NCBI RefSeq assembly: GCF_000495795.1
Contig: NZ_AWGD01000032.1
Location: 1 to 64,000 of the forward strand
Direction of reading: 5' to 3'
From: Asticcacaulis sp. AC460
GTDB lineage: Bacteria > Pseudomonadota > Alphaproteobacteria > Caulobacterales > Caulobacteraceae
DNA: 64,000 nucleotides
Made by a program: the position numbers and the translations under genes. A model generated the notes under the pieces. The model ran no database searches. It saw only the letters and a program-made list of their open reading frames with translations, and had not been told where the DNA came from. Of this stretch, positions 16,359 to 26,304 are shown in pieces. The number at the start of each line of letters is the position of its first letter. Positions within the stretch are counted from its first letter, which is position 1.

Positions 16359-17556
16359 TTTGCCACCCCATCAGCTTCACGATTGAGCCACCCAGTCTTT
16401 CTGCGGCATTCGCAATGCAACCATCTGACAGATGCGCATAGCGCTCTGTCGTCTCCGTCAGGGCGTGCCCAAGTAAACGGCCAATGGCATCGAGACTGAT
16501 ACCGTTTTGAATGGCGAGAGATGCATAGCTATGGCGCAGGTCGTGCAATCGTACATCTGGCAGGCCGGCTTTTTTGCGGAACTTCGACCAGAAATAGCTA
16601 AGGTTTGCCGTCTGCCCTTTCGTCCCTGTGAAGACGAGCTCGTCGTCGGCCCCACGCGGCAACGTCTCCAGGATCGCCTTCGCCTGCCGGCTCAGCAGGA
16701 TGGATTTGGGTCCGGTCTTGCTATCCCTAAGCTCAAGCCGACTGTCGGATATTTCGCCCCAGGTCAGGTTGGCAACTTCGCTCGATCGGGCACCGGTATG
16801 GATCAACAGCCGGATTGCGGCGACCATGTAGATATCGGCGCATTCGGCCAGGCGGCAGTGCAGCCGCTTCAGTTCCGCAGTATTCAAGAAACGTTGCAGC
16901 GGCTCCCTTGCGTACCGTGGCACGCCACGCGCCGGGTTGGAGCCCAGCTTGCGCAGGCCAAGCCGTTCCGCATATTGCATGACCCCGCTAAGGAGAGCGA
17001 CATCCCGATTAAAGGCCCCTGGGCGATCCGACATCTCATCGCGCCAACGCAAGACGTCATGTTTGCGGATGGCAGCGACCTGCATAGTTGCGAAGGCCGG
17101 GACGAGCACATTGTGGATGCTATGGACATTTGTCTTTTCGGTAGATGGCTTCCAGGCAAACGGCCGATCTTCGAAATACTGCTCGACCAGTTCGGAAAAG
17201 GTTGCGACCTTGGCGGCGATCTTCGATCGCTTTGGCCGGGTCGGCAGGCCGCGCAAGGCGACCTCCTTAAGCCGCTTGCGCGCCCTTTCCCTCGCGTCTT
17301 CAGCGGAAACCCGCTTTACATCGCCAATTGTCCAATTGCGGGCCACGCCACGCTCAACGTACCTGAGGAACCAACTCTTGCGTCCCGTTATGTAACGGCG
17401 AAGACCGAAGCCGGGTAGTTCCGTGTCCCATAGACAGGTCTCGTCCTCCTCGCATCTTCGCCTTGCGACGTGGCCCGTCAGATATAGTTTTTGCGGTTTA
17501 TCCTTACCAATTTCCGTGACAACATGGTCATCCAGAGACACCCGATTCAAAAGCAC
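16345..17556 (-). CDS. Tyrosine recombinase B of pair 1
   Basis: A 403-residue phage-type integrase with an arm-binding N-terminus (WDTELPGFGLRRYITGRKSW) and a complete catalytic domain: Arg in HTGARSSEVANL, LHDLRHSYAS, and Tyr in TETTERYAHL. The GTG start at 17556 has a near-perfect AGGAGG ribosome site 6 nt upstream, which fixes the start. It is first in the two-gene unit and overlaps recombinase A by 14 nt. It is homologous to recombinase B of pair 2. A motif upstream at 17602-17640 is shared with the region upstream of that copy. Confidence 0.93.
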   Translation of the reverse strand: MLLNRVSLDDHVVTEIGKDKPQKLYLTGHVARRRCEEDETCLWDTELPGFGLRRYITGRKSWFLRYVERGVARNWTIGDVKRVSAEDARERARKRLKEVALRGLPTRPKRSKIAAKVATFSELVEQYFEDRPFAWKPSTEKTNVHSIHNVLVPAFATMQVAAIRKHDVLRWRDEMSDRPGAFNRDVALLSGVMQYAERLGLRKLGSNPARGVPRYAREPLQRFLNTAELKRLHCRLAECADIYMVAAIRLLIHTGARSSEVANLTWGEISDSRLELRDSKTGPKSILLSRQAKAILETLPRGADDELVFTGTKGQTANLSYFWSKFRKKAGLPDVRLHDLRHSYASLAIQNGISLDAIGRLLGHALTETTERYAHLSDGCIANAAERLGGSIVKLMGWQNDGC

Positions 17557-18043
17557 TTTTTACCTCCTGAGCTTCGAAAAGATCAATCTTTTCAAAGATC
17601 AGGCCGCCGAGCAGGGCGTCAGGTGTGCTCAAAAAAGAGCATTCCTCGCTCACAATTTCCGTCACGTTGCTGTTCCTGTTGGGCTATGTTTTTCAATGGG
17701 TTAGCGTAAGCCGGCGAGGCTTGAACCCACTTGGCAGTGAATCAAATTCGCCTTGGGAAGTCAAGAAATCATGTTTTGTTCCGCGCTGGCGACAGAATAG
17801 CCGCATAAACACCCCGGATTGCCAATGTGCCACGGAAGCCGTTTTGGCACAGCGTGGCGGAAAGCCAACGCGCTCGGCTACACACGCCACATTCCGTCAG
17901 GGGCGTACGTAACCGCCATGCTCGAGTCTGTCGCCTCCAGGTGGTTTGCAGAATGGATGCCGACGCGAAAAATTCGGCGAAAGCCGACCGATAGCCCGCG
18001 CCATTACCTAATGATGGAGGTGGTCGGGGCTACAAATCTAAAG
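17557..18043. other. Region upstream of recombinase pair 1
   Basis: About 490 bp without a convincing gene. It contains the recombinase promoter, the shared GGGCGTCAGGTGTGC element at 17613-17627, and a short repeat-like run (GATCAATCTTTTCAAAGATC) just before the ribosome site. A T-arm-like stretch near 17715 was considered and rejected as a tRNA. Confidence 0.5.
17613..17627. repeat. Shared recombinase-upstream element, copy 1
   Basis: GGGCGTCAGGTGTGC, 57-71 nt upstream of recombinase B. Copies differing by one or a few bases occur at 45432-45446 and 45685-45700, both beside recombinase pair 2. Flanking bases are also alike (CCGCCGAG just before, then an A-rich run after). Could be a core attachment site or an operator. 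Confidence 0.6.
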
Positions 18044-18961
18044 CTACGACGTGGGAAGGCTACTTATCTCGGAAATACGATGGAACTCGCTGAGAATCTC
18101 CGGATGGCCTTGGGCGAGATATCTGACGATCATTATGTTGTTCAGCAAGGTGCTCAAATATCCCTTGGCCAACGTCAAATTCAGGACATCCGTGCCGTAA
18201 TTGTCCTCGATCAAACGATATTCACCTTGAAGGCTTTCCATCTCAGCTTCCATTCTCGCCATCTGTTTTTCATCGAGCCCCTTGATCTTTTTGGGCCTCT
18301 CAGGATGGGCAAGTTGGGGTCGCGGTGTCGCAGCGAGTAACGCCATGGCATAGGCCTTGGTGTAGACACCGGCATCGTTCATTAGCTGGGCAGCTTCGAC
18401 CTGACGAAGCGACAACATTCGCTTCAAGACGGGGAATGTTTTCGGAGCGACCATCTTATCTTTCAAGAGCTCGACAGCCTCGGCGCAAATGCCGTCTAGC
18501 ATATTCTTGCGCTCAATAATCCGCTTCACATTAATCGAAAATGCCTCGGCGAGCACGGCTTCGGAAACGCCACGATCGACAGCTTTTTGGATCATTTTGT
18601 TTTCTTGGATCGGTGACAGCCGATTGAAATGCTTGTTGTAAGTGAACCCCTCGTCGTCGAGCGAGATTAGGCACTGAACCTCCGTAGCGCCAAGTTCGTT
18701 AAGGGCTATCAGCCGGAGGTGGCCGTCCTGGAGAAAGAACGTCGTCGGGTTTTCCACGTTTCGACTGACGGCTGGCGGTTCAATTACGCCGACGGCACGG
18801 ATAGATGCGACAATTTGTTGGTACTTGTGACTTTTCAGGGTCTTTGGCGAGGTTGCCTTCGTGGGGATGATGTTGCCAATCGCGATGAGTACCGTTTCAA
18901 GTTCGAAACCTGCGATGATGCGGCCCGATACCGGCGGGTCGGACGATGATTTCCGAGGCAT
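18044..18961 (-). CDS. ParB/RepB-family partition-like protein (copy 1)
   Basis: A 305-residue protein. The N-terminal ParB/sulfiredoxin-like domain has IRAVGVIEPPAVSR and LQDGHLRLIALNELG (the GHxR nucleotide site), followed by an HTH region and a RepB-type C-terminal domain. Its stop is at 18044 and its ATG at 18961, 4 nt after the stop of the second ParB-like gene. It is the last gene of a serine recombinase-parB-parB operon. These ParB-like proteins may regulate or stabilise the element rather than segregate a plasmid; that is inference. Confidence 0.85.
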   Translation of the reverse strand: MPRKSSSDPPVSGRIIAGFELETVLIAIGNIIPTKATSPKTLKSHKYQQIVASIRAVGVIEPPAVSRNVENPTTFFLQDGHLRLIALNELGATEVQCLISLDDEGFTYNKHFNRLSPIQENKMIQKAVDRGVSEAVLAEAFSINVKRIIERKNMLDGICAEAVELLKDKMVAPKTFPVLKRMLSLRQVEAAQLMNDAGVYTKAYAMALLAATPRPQLAHPERPKKIKGLDEKQMARMEAEMESLQGEYRLIEDNYGTDVLNLTLAKGYLSTLLNNIMIVRYLAQGHPEILSEFHRISEISSLPTS

Positions 18962-18964
18962 GCT

Positions 18965-19867
18965 CTACCCTCTTTTTTCCATTAGTGCCGCAAGCGGCTT
19001 GGGAAGAGTGCTAAGACCTTCGGCTCTCAATAGCGTCACGAAATGCTCGTCCCGCATCAAAGTGCGCAGGGCATTGGTCACGAAAACAAGGCGTGTAGCG
19101 ACGATGTCAGCCTTTCGGGTAAGTAGCCTCTTACGATCCACCTCTTTCTGAAAAATCTTGACCAGGTCGTTCACCGAGACGGGCCGGCCTTCGCTACTTC
19201 GCCGGCTCCTTGAACCGCTCTTAAACATTTTACCCTGCTGGCGGCGCGTATCGATGAGCTTCTTGACGGTGAGCAAACGGTTGCCTCGGAGCTGCTTGGA
19301 ATCGTAGGCCTCCTGGAGCGCCTTCTGTTCATCGGCTGGATTTTCGGCGACGCGGATTGCGAGATAGATTGGCATTTGTCCGCTTTCCACGGCCGCCAAC
19401 AATCGTTCTTCCCCTTTGTCCATCAGCCGCAGCATTCCATCTGCGACCTGCCAACTCAAGCCGGTCTTTTTTGCAATTGCGGATGCGTCATAACCTTTGC
19501 TCCGCAGGACCTCTATCCCCTGCAAGATGTCCGAAGACCTGTGCCGGCGCCGCGCCAGATTTTCAACGAGACTCATCACCAAGGCCTGCTCCTCGCTTGC
19601 CTCGATAATCATGGCGGGTATCTCTGCCAATCCACTGGCGATAAATGCTTCAAGCCTGCCCTGCCCGCATATCAGGTCATAGTCTTTTCCCGGCGTCCGA
19701 GACTTGCATGGCGTCACCGTGATCGGACGTTTGAGACCCACGGCCTTCATATTTTGCGCGATGTTCAAGAACACCTTTTGGTTTCTTGCCCGCGGATTGA
19801 GAACATTAATTCGGTCAATCGGGATGGTTTGGATGGTTCCCGAGGCATGAAAATTGGCCGATGTCAT
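18965..19867 (-). CDS. ParB/RepB-family partition-like protein (copy 2)
   Basis: A 300-residue protein with an N-terminal ParB-like domain (IPIDRINVLNPRARNQ, AVGLKRPITV, LICGQGRLEAFIASG, then LVENLARRRH). A helix-turn-helix (DASAIAKKTGLSWQVADGML) and a RepB-type C-terminus follow. It has the canonical GxGRxEA nucleotide loop that copy 1 shows as GHLR. I place the start at the ATG at 19867, which overlaps the recombinase stop as ATGA. It is paralogous to copy 1. Confidence 0.87.
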   Translation of the reverse strand: MTSANFHASGTIQTIPIDRINVLNPRARNQKVFLNIAQNMKAVGLKRPITVTPCKSRTPGKDYDLICGQGRLEAFIASGLAEIPAMIIEASEEQALVMSLVENLARRRHRSSDILQGIEVLRSKGYDASAIAKKTGLSWQVADGMLRLMDKGEERLLAAVESGQMPIYLAIRVAENPADEQKALQEAYDSKQLRGNRLLTVKKLIDTRRQQGKMFKSGSRSRRSSEGRPVSVNDLVKIFQKEVDRKRLLTRKADIVATRLVFVTNALRTLMRDEHFVTLLRAEGLSTLPKPLAALMEKRG

Positions 19868-21420
19868 GCGGCAACCGGCCAAGCCGCCCTCTCTGCCAGC
19901 ATGAAAAACACTTCAAGGTCATCGAAGCGATAGGCATCCAGCGCAAGCGGATTGGTTTCTGCAAAACGAAGCGTGGAAGCCGCGATATCGATGGAGGGAA
20001 GAAGGTAGTAATCCAGGATGTCACGATTGTTAGCGGCCAGACGGACAGCAATGGTGATATCAGGCATTAGTCCCGCATCCAGTCGAAGCTTCCATCGGTT
20101 ATGCCCAGTGGCAGACGCGTAGCAGCGGGAAATCACAATCGACGCTTTGATTTCTTCATTGACGATAAGAAAATCGGTATCGGTATCGGTGCGAACACGG
20201 GCGCCAAGGTTGGTGATACGCTCGACAACCCCCGAAACAATATCCGGATGCATGCGGCGAATATGGCGGTTGTCTTCAATGAACGACAAGTCGCGGCCTG
20301 GATCATATCCAATAAGCTTGTAGGCGTGACTCAGGCCGCCAAATCGATAGGCATAGGCAGAACTTGATGGCATGTCCTCCGTTTCGTCGATCAGGATACC
20401 GGACAGCCATCCCTGCCTGTCATGCAGTGAACGTAGGCGCGCCAACATATCATCATCGCTAAACTTACGGGCACGTTCACGGATAATGCCCTGCGCTGTA
20501 TAAAAGACCGAAGGATCGATTATGCCCGCAAAGGCGCCGTTCGATCGGACCCACATATCCGGACTGTTCACCACGCGCCGTTTTTTCAATTTAAATGACC
20601 GGCGATTGAAGACGTTATTCCCGATATATTTTTCGTTTGTTAGGATGGTGTGAACGACTCCCCTCGTCCATTCGCGCCCTAAATCGGTCGATGTGCCCTG
20701 CTGATTCAGCTTGGCGGCAATGGCCGCCTCACGCAGTCCCTCATCCGTGAAAGCCGCGTAAATCCACTTGACGGTGTTAACTTCGTCGGCTGGACCCGCT
20801 TCCAAAATCACCCGGTCAGTCTGAAGAGACTTGTGCTCTCCGCGTTTCAAAACGGATTTCAACTGCCGCTGCTCGTCTAACAGCACCCGGCGAAGACCAT
20901 AGCCGGCGGGGCCACCTTGTCGAAATCCAAGCTCGATCAGCCTGCACTGTCCGGCGAAGACCTTACTGGACAATTCCCTTGAGTATTCCCCAGCCATAGC
21001 CCGCTTCACGCCTTTGACAATAGTTGAAACAGGGCTCCCGTCGTTCTCAAACTGCTCGGCCACGTATTGAACGTCTATACCGGCGCGCTTGCAGCGGTAT
21101 TCGTAAAACGCGCTCTCATCGGCGTCCTGGAAACGTCCCCACCGCGTGACATCGAGCACCAGGATCATCGTGTACCCAGCACCGCCGTGTTCGACATCCT
21201 GGATCAAAGATTGCAGGGCGTCGCGACCGCCAAGGCTTAATCCGCTCTTACCCGCATCGGTGTAGGTTCTGACTATGTCGATCTGACGGCGCTCAGCGTA
21301 TTCGCGGATCGCGTCGGCTTGGTTTTCAGTCGAGTACTTTTGGTGATCGGTCGACATTCTGACGTACATCGCCGCTCTGCGTCGTTCGGCGGGTGCGCTC
21401 TCTGATGTCCAATTATCCAT
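19864..21420 (-). CDS. Large serine recombinase (resolvase/invertase family)
   Basis: A 518-residue protein from the ATG at 21420, chosen because GAGGAAG lies 7 nt upstream. The catalytic N-terminal resolvase domain has RAAMYVRMSTDHQ, with the nucleophilic serine at about residue 23, and DVTRWGRFQDAD. A Recombinase domain follows (REAAIAAKLNQQG, HTILTNEKYIGNNVFNRR), then a divergent C-terminus. It lacks an obvious zinc-ribbon cysteine cluster. Such enzymes integrate or excise elements. It leads an operon with two ParB/RepB-like genes, an arrangement seen in alphaproteobacterial islands. It is divergent from an HTH protein gene 75 bp away. Confidence 0.9.
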   Translation of the reverse strand: MDNWTSESAPAERRRAAMYVRMSTDHQKYSTENQADAIREYAERRQIDIVRTYTDAGKSGLSLGGRDALQSLIQDVEHGGAGYTMILVLDVTRWGRFQDADESAFYEYRCKRAGIDVQYVAEQFENDGSPVSTIVKGVKRAMAGEYSRELSSKVFAGQCRLIELGFRQGGPAGYGLRRVLLDEQRQLKSVLKRGEHKSLQTDRVILEAGPADEVNTVKWIYAAFTDEGLREAAIAAKLNQQGTSTDLGREWTRGVVHTILTNEKYIGNNVFNRRSFKLKKRRVVNSPDMWVRSNGAFAGIIDPSVFYTAQGIIRERARKFSDDDMLARLRSLHDRQGWLSGILIDETEDMPSSSAYAYRFGGLSHAYKLIGYDPGRDLSFIEDNRHIRRMHPDIVSGVVERITNLGARVRTDTDTDFLIVNEEIKASIVISRCYASATGHNRWKLRLDAGLMPDITIAVRLAANNRDILDYYLLPSIDIAASTLRFAETNPLALDAYRFDDLEVFFMLAERAAWPVAA

Positions 21421-21495
21421 GATCGTCTTCCTCGATCCCGAAACTATGCCAGGCCGCTTTTGCGACGACATAAACTTATCGCGGGAGAGAGGAGA

Positions 21496-22113
21496 ATGTC
21501 CCGAAGAAAAACAGGGCGAAAATCGGTATCGCAAAGCCCGGACCGGGAATTGGCGCAATTTGTATCGACGGCCCTACGTGAAGATTTCGGGGTAATGAGT
21601 TCGGCGGTGAAGCAAATCGCTCAAATCACAGGCGCTCGAATTTCGACGGTTACGAACTGGTATCAGGGAAAAAATGTGCCTGGTGCCAGATACTTATTGC
21701 TGCTTGCGCGTTCCTCGCCAACAATCCTACGCTTCGTTTTGATGCAGATTGGCGGTGAGCTCCTTTTGGACGCATATGGCATTTTCGCTTCCCGCGCCAC
21801 GCCGGCCAACGCGAGCAAAATACCAAACCAAATGCCGGTTTTTCAGGCCCGAAATGTCAGTAAAAATGGCAGTATGGCGCCGCCAAATGGCTTTACCTCT
21901 TTGTTCAACCAACGCCAGCAGTGGTTCATCTCAAAGCTGGAAACTGATCCGAACGTCACGGCAGCTGATATCGTAACCTACTGGAAGGTCGGTGTGAGAA
22001 CGGCTTGGCGTGACATCGAAATTTTGAAACGCACGCGTCGAATAATTTTCGTTGGTAGCAAGCGAAGCGGTCAATACCGCGTCGCTGTTCGTGACGATGG
22101 TGACTATGAGTGA
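21496..22113 (+). CDS. HTH DNA-binding protein, divergent from the serine recombinase
   Basis: A 205-residue basic protein from the ATG at 21496, behind a strong GAGAGGAGA ribosome site. Residues about 35-60 look like an HTH (AVKQIAQITGARISTVTNWYQGKN). The C-terminal 60 residues resemble a second winged helix (TAADIVTYWKVGVRTAWRDIEIL, then RRIIFVGSKRSGQYRV). I do not recognise a named family. Its divergent position suggests that it controls the recombinase operon. Confidence 0.75.
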   Translation: MSRRKTGRKSVSQSPDRELAQFVSTALREDFGVMSSAVKQIAQITGARISTVTNWYQGKNVPGARYLLLLARSSPTILRFVLMQIGGELLLDAYGIFASRATPANASKIPNQMPVFQARNVSKNGSMAPPNGFTSLFNQRQQWFISKLETDPNVTAADIVTYWKVGVRTAWRDIEILKRTRRIIFVGSKRSGQYRVAVRDDGDYE

Positions 22114-22319
22114 TTTGAAACAAGAACATGCTGGCAGTTATGCCCGCCTCGGATGGATCGATATCAATTTGGTCGTCAGCGGTTTATCGCAGAATGATGG
22201 CAACCTACGGTGTGACGCTTACCGGTGAACTTCCGCCACTATTCCTTGCGGATTCAGCCGTTTCGCTTTAGCTACTTACTTAAAACTAGAGCGATTTGGC
22301 TGCCAGGTTCTAATTCTAA

Positions 22320-25300
22320 ATGAAGATAATCGACAATACATCGAATCTCCTCGGCGACGACCTCAAAGAGGCGATGAGCAAAGGCACGCGGTTGAAAATC
22401 GCTGCATCGTGTTTTTCGATTTATGCGTATGACGCGCTCAAGACCGAACTTTCGAAAATTGACAGCCTGCAATTTATATTCACGTCCCCGACGTTCGTGC
22501 CGACTGATGTGACCGACCGTCTTCGAAAAGAAAGACGCGAGTTTTTTATTCCGAAGTCTTCCAGCGAGAGCGGCATTTACGGCACGGAATTCGAAATCCA
22601 ACTGCGGAACAAGCTGACGCAGCGCGCCGTCGCGAGGGAGTGCGCAGATTGGATTCGTAAGAAGGCTCGCTTCAAGTCGAATTCGACCAACGCATCGATG
22701 CAGCAGTTCGTTCACGTTGCAGCTAATGGGGTTGATGCCGCGTACATGCCGATCAGTGGCTTTACGGCGGTCGATCTCGGCTACCAGAAAGGCAGCGCAG
22801 TCTCCAACCTAGTGACGCGCGTCGATGAGCCTAATCACACTGACGTCTACCTTCAACTCTTCAACCAAATATGGAATGACGCCGAAAAGTTGAAGGACGT
22901 CACCGCGGCCATCTGCGATCACATCGAATCCGTCTATCAAGAGAACGCACCTGAACGCCTGTATTTTCAGATTCTGTTCAACATCTTTCAGGATTTTCTG
23001 GAAGAGGTAAATCAGGATGCATTGCCCAATGATCTCACTGGCTACAAGGATAGCCAAGTCTGGAATAAGCTGTTCAACTATCAGCGGGATGCCGTGACGG
23101 GTATCATCAATAAGCTGGAAACCCACAATGGCTGTATTCTTGCCGATAGCGTGGGCCTTGGCAAAACCTTCACGGCTCTGGCGGTCATAAAATACTATGA
23201 GCTGCGCAATCGCGCGGTTCTGGTGTTATGCCCCAAGAAGCTGGCCGACAATTGGCGCAATTACAACACCAACCTCAAGACCAACATATTTGCCAAGGAC
23301 CGGCTGAACTACGACGTCCTTTGCCATACAGACCTGTCGCGAACGTCCGGCGAGTCATTCGGTATTCCGCTGAATCGCGTCAACTGGGGTAATTATGACC
23401 TGGTCGTTATCGACGAGTCCCATAATTTCCGGAATAACGATGTCTATAAAGACCGAGAGACGCGCTATCAGAAGCTGATGAACAAGGTGATCCGCGACGG
23501 CGTGAAAACCAAGGTTCTCATGTTGTCGGCGACGCCGGTCAACAACCGATTCAACGATCTGCGAAACCAGCTGGCGCTTGCCTATGAAGGGGAGTCAGAG
23601 ACCCTCAGTAGGAATTTGAAGGCAAAGACGGGCATCGAGGAGATATTCCGGCGCGCACAAAAGGCGTTCAACGCCTGGACCGATCTTCCCGCCGAGGAGC
23701 GCACTGCAGCAGCTATCCTGAAAGCGCTCGATTTCGATTTCTTCGAACTTCTGGACGCGGTGACGATTGCTCGATCGCGTAAGCACATCGAGACTTTCTA
23801 CGACACCAAAGACATCGGAAAGTTTCCGCAACGGCGTAAACCTTTGTCGTATCAGTGTCCGATAACCAGCCGCGCTGATGTCCTAGGGCTCAATGATATT
23901 TTTGCTCGGCTGTCGGTGTTGAAACTCGCCGTCTACGCCCCCATCGGCTACATACTGCCCAGTCGCCTGCGAAAATACGAAGAAATCTACGATACACAGG
24001 TCGAAGGCGGACGAGGCAGGTTGCGCCAGGCCGATCGCGAGCGCAGTCTGCAAGCGCTTATGACAACGAACTTGTTGAAGAGACTTGAAAGTTCCGTCGA
24101 GGCCTTCAGGCTCACGCTTCGCGCGCTGAGCGGAAACATCACTCGGACGCTGGACGCTATCGCCAGCTTCGAGCGTTCTGGCGGTTTTCAGACTGTCAGC
24201 GACCTTCTGGCCGATGTTTCACTCGATGATGACGACGACGATCTGGACGGCGCCGACGAATTTACCGTCGGGAAGAAGGTTCAGATCAGTTTGTCGGATA
24301 TGGATGTGCCGTCGTGGAAGCACGACCTGGAAGCAGATCTATTTCTGATCCGGGAACTGACCACCTCCATGGACTTGGTTGGTCCAGACGATGATGCGAA
24401 GCTCCAGCATCTGAAGGGCATTATTGCAGGGAAGCTCGCTGCGCCGCTCAATCCGGGGAACCGCAAGGTCATCATCTTCACGGCCTTCGCCGACACGGCC
24501 AACTACCTTTATGCCAACTTGGCGCCGGCACTCCTACAATCCAACGGCCTCCATACTGCCAAGGTGACCGGGTCCGACGCCCCCAAGACCACTCTAAAAA
24601 AGAGCTATGATTTCCAGTCGGTCCTCACACTGTTTTCGCCGAGATCCAAGGAGAAGCATCTTATCATGCCCGAGGAGCCAGCCGAACTCGACATCCTAAT
24701 CGGCACCGATTGCATCTCGGAAGGACAGAACCTTCAGGACTGCGATTATCTGGTAAATTACGACATCCACTGGAATCCCGTGCGCATCATTCAGCGCTTT
24801 GGGCGGATTGACCGCATAGGCTCTCCGAACGGCCAGATCCAGCTGGTCAATTATTGGCCGGACATCTCTCTGGACGAGTATATCAACCTCAAGGAGCGGG
24901 TCGAAAACCGCATGATGATCGCCGACGTTACTGCCACCGGGGACGACAACGTCCTGACCTCCAAGAGCAGCGACATCGCTTACCGCAAGGAACAGCTCCA
25001 GCGCCTTCAGGAAGAGGTCATCGAACTTGAGGATGTACGCACCGGAATTTCGATCACTGACCTCGGCCTCAACGATTTCCGGATGGATTTGCTGAACTAT
25101 ATCAAGGTCAATGGCGAGTTGGATCAACTGCCAAATGGCATGCACGCCGTGGTTCCGGCAAATCAGACCGTCGGCCTAATGCCGGGCGTGATCTTTGCGC
25201 TGAAAAACATCCACGACAGCGTGAACGTCAACCAGCAGAATCGTCTGCATCCCTATTATCTCGTCTATATCGGCAACGACGGCGAGATCATCGTCGACCA

Positions 25301-25592
25301 TACCCAAGTTAAGCGTCTGCTCGACCTTATCCGCTCAAGCTGCAAGGGACGTTCGGACCCGGTCCCGGATGTATGCCGGCTATTCAACGAGCGGACGCAG
25401 GATGGACGTAAAATGGAGCAGTGCTCCAACCTTTTGAGCGCCGCGATCCGCTCGATGATCGACGTGAAGGAAGAGAAGGACCTCGACAGCCTGTTCAGTG
25501 GCGGACGGACGTCGGCCCTGGTTCACACCATTGCGGGTCTCGATGATTTTGAGCTGATTGCCTTCCTCGTGATCGAGGAGGCGACCGGATGA
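22320..25592 (+). CDS. SNF2-like helicase of an expanded type III RM cassette
   Basis: A 1,090-residue superfamily 2 helicase. The first 200 residues or so resemble the PLD-like N-terminal domain found on such helicases (SFCxY pattern at LKIAASCFSIYAYDAL), without a clear HKD catalytic motif. Helicase motifs: Walker A LADSVGLGKT (about 270), DESH box VVIDESHNF (about 363), motif III LSATPVNN (about 402), and motif VI QRFGRIDRIG (about 825). An acidic patch DDDDDDLDGADE lies near 640. The 3' end overlaps the DUF4391 gene by ATGA. It probably translocates on DNA for restriction; no nuclease site is visible in it. Confidence 0.9.
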   Translation: MKIIDNTSNLLGDDLKEAMSKGTRLKIAASCFSIYAYDALKTELSKIDSLQFIFTSPTFVPTDVTDRLRKERREFFIPKSSSESGIYGTEFEIQLRNKLTQRAVARECADWIRKKARFKSNSTNASMQQFVHVAANGVDAAYMPISGFTAVDLGYQKGSAVSNLVTRVDEPNHTDVYLQLFNQIWNDAEKLKDVTAAICDHIESVYQENAPERLYFQILFNIFQDFLEEVNQDALPNDLTGYKDSQVWNKLFNYQRDAVTGIINKLETHNGCILADSVGLGKTFTALAVIKYYELRNRAVLVLCPKKLADNWRNYNTNLKTNIFAKDRLNYDVLCHTDLSRTSGESFGIPLNRVNWGNYDLVVIDESHNFRNNDVYKDRETRYQKLMNKVIRDGVKTKVLMLSATPVNNRFNDLRNQLALAYEGESETLSRNLKAKTGIEEIFRRAQKAFNAWTDLPAEERTAAAILKALDFDFFELLDAVTIARSRKHIETFYDTKDIGKFPQRRKPLSYQCPITSRADVLGLNDIFARLSVLKLAVYAPIGYILPSRLRKYEEIYDTQVEGGRGRLRQADRERSLQALMTTNLLKRLESSVEAFRLTLRALSGNITRTLDAIASFERSGGFQTVSDLLADVSLDDDDDDLDGADEFTVGKKVQISLSDMDVPSWKHDLEADLFLIRELTTSMDLVGPDDDAKLQHLKGIIAGKLAAPLNPGNRKVIIFTAFADTANYLYANLAPALLQSNGLHTAKVTGSDAPKTTLKKSYDFQSVLTLFSPRSKEKHLIMPEEPAELDILIGTDCISEGQNLQDCDYLVNYDIHWNPVRIIQRFGRIDRIGSPNGQIQLVNYWPDISLDEYINLKERVENRMMIADVTATGDDNVLTSKSSDIAYRKEQLQRLQEEVIELEDVRTGISITDLGLNDFRMDLLNYIKVNGELDQLPNGMHAVVPANQTVGLMPGVIFALKNIHDSVNVNQQNRLHPYYLVYIGNDGEIIVDHTQVKRLLDLIRSSCKGRSDPVPDVCRLFNERTQDGRKMEQCSNLLSAAIRSMIDVKEEKDLDSLFSGGRTSALVHTIAGLDDFELIAFLVIEEATG

Positions 25593-26296
25593 CAGGCTTC
25601 TTCGACTATCCCAAGGCCGCCGCCTTCGGCCGAGTTTTGCCCAAAAACAAGATTTACGAACATACGGGCGCGGGCGCCGCACTGAAAGACCTCTTCATTA
25701 CCCAGGTCGATCAGGTCGTCTGGAAGTTCAAGCTCGCACCCGAGACGATCAATCTGGCCGCCACGCGCTCAGTTTCGGAAATTCAGATTTTCAGCGTCAG
25801 CCTGCGGAGGCCAGAGCTGGACCTCGACGTGCTGCGCGCCATCGATCGAGCGATTCCATTCCCGCTGATTTTCGAGTTGACCTGGTCCGGCAAGCGGAAG
25901 GCGGTCGCGGCTTTCAAGCGACCGAGCGAGGCGGATTCCACCAAATGGGTGGTGAGCGAGTATTTCGAGAGCGGTTGGGACGAAGAAGCGGGGCCGCGCC
26001 AACCGCTTCCGGTTTCGCTAAATCTTGGCGCGCTTTACGAGCAAATGTTCAGTGCCTTAATGCCGGAGCAAGCAGCTCCGGACGAGGACATCCAGACTCG
26101 GGTAGCGCGCGTGGAAGCGATCCGCGCCAAGACCCGAGAGGTCGAACGCATCAAGGTGCGACTGGACCGGGAGAAGCAATTCAACAGGCGCGTGGCGATC
26201 AATGCCGAGCTACGCGTGGCCAAGCAGCACTTGGCCGAACTTCAGCAAGATAAGCTCGCCAAGGCGGACGGCCGCCGGCCCGCAGCAAGCGAGTAA
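25589..26296 (+). CDS. DUF4391 protein of the RM cassette
   Basis: A 235-residue protein with the DUF4391 layout. It opens with a short FFDYP motif near the N-terminus and continues through an alpha/beta region (IQIFSVSLRRPELDLDVLRA, PFPLIFELTWSG). A coiled-coil C-terminal tail (RVEAIRAKTREVERIKVRLD to AELRVAKQHLAELQ) is rich in Arg and Lys. No catalytic residues are evident to me and the function is unknown. It is translationally coupled to the helicase before it and lies 8 nt from the methyltransferase after it. It probably bridges the helicase to the methyltransferase or restriction subunit. Confidence 0.75.
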   Translation: MTGFFDYPKAAAFGRVLPKNKIYEHTGAGAALKDLFITQVDQVVWKFKLAPETINLAATRSVSEIQIFSVSLRRPELDLDVLRAIDRAIPFPLIFELTWSGKRKAVAAFKRPSEADSTKWVVSEYFESGWDEEAGPRQPLPVSLNLGALYEQMFSALMPEQAAPDEDIQTRVARVEAIRAKTREVERIKVRLDREKQFNRRVAINAELRVAKQHLAELQQDKLAKADGRRPAASE

Positions 26297-26304
26297 AGGA
26301 AGAG

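Noticed and set aside
17700-17760. A T-arm-like stretch (GGGTTCAAGCC on the minus strand) suggesting a tRNA remnant next to recombinase pair 1
   Set aside because: No acceptor, D-arm or anticodon stem can be fitted and no CCA end; the resemblance covers only one arm with wobble pairs.
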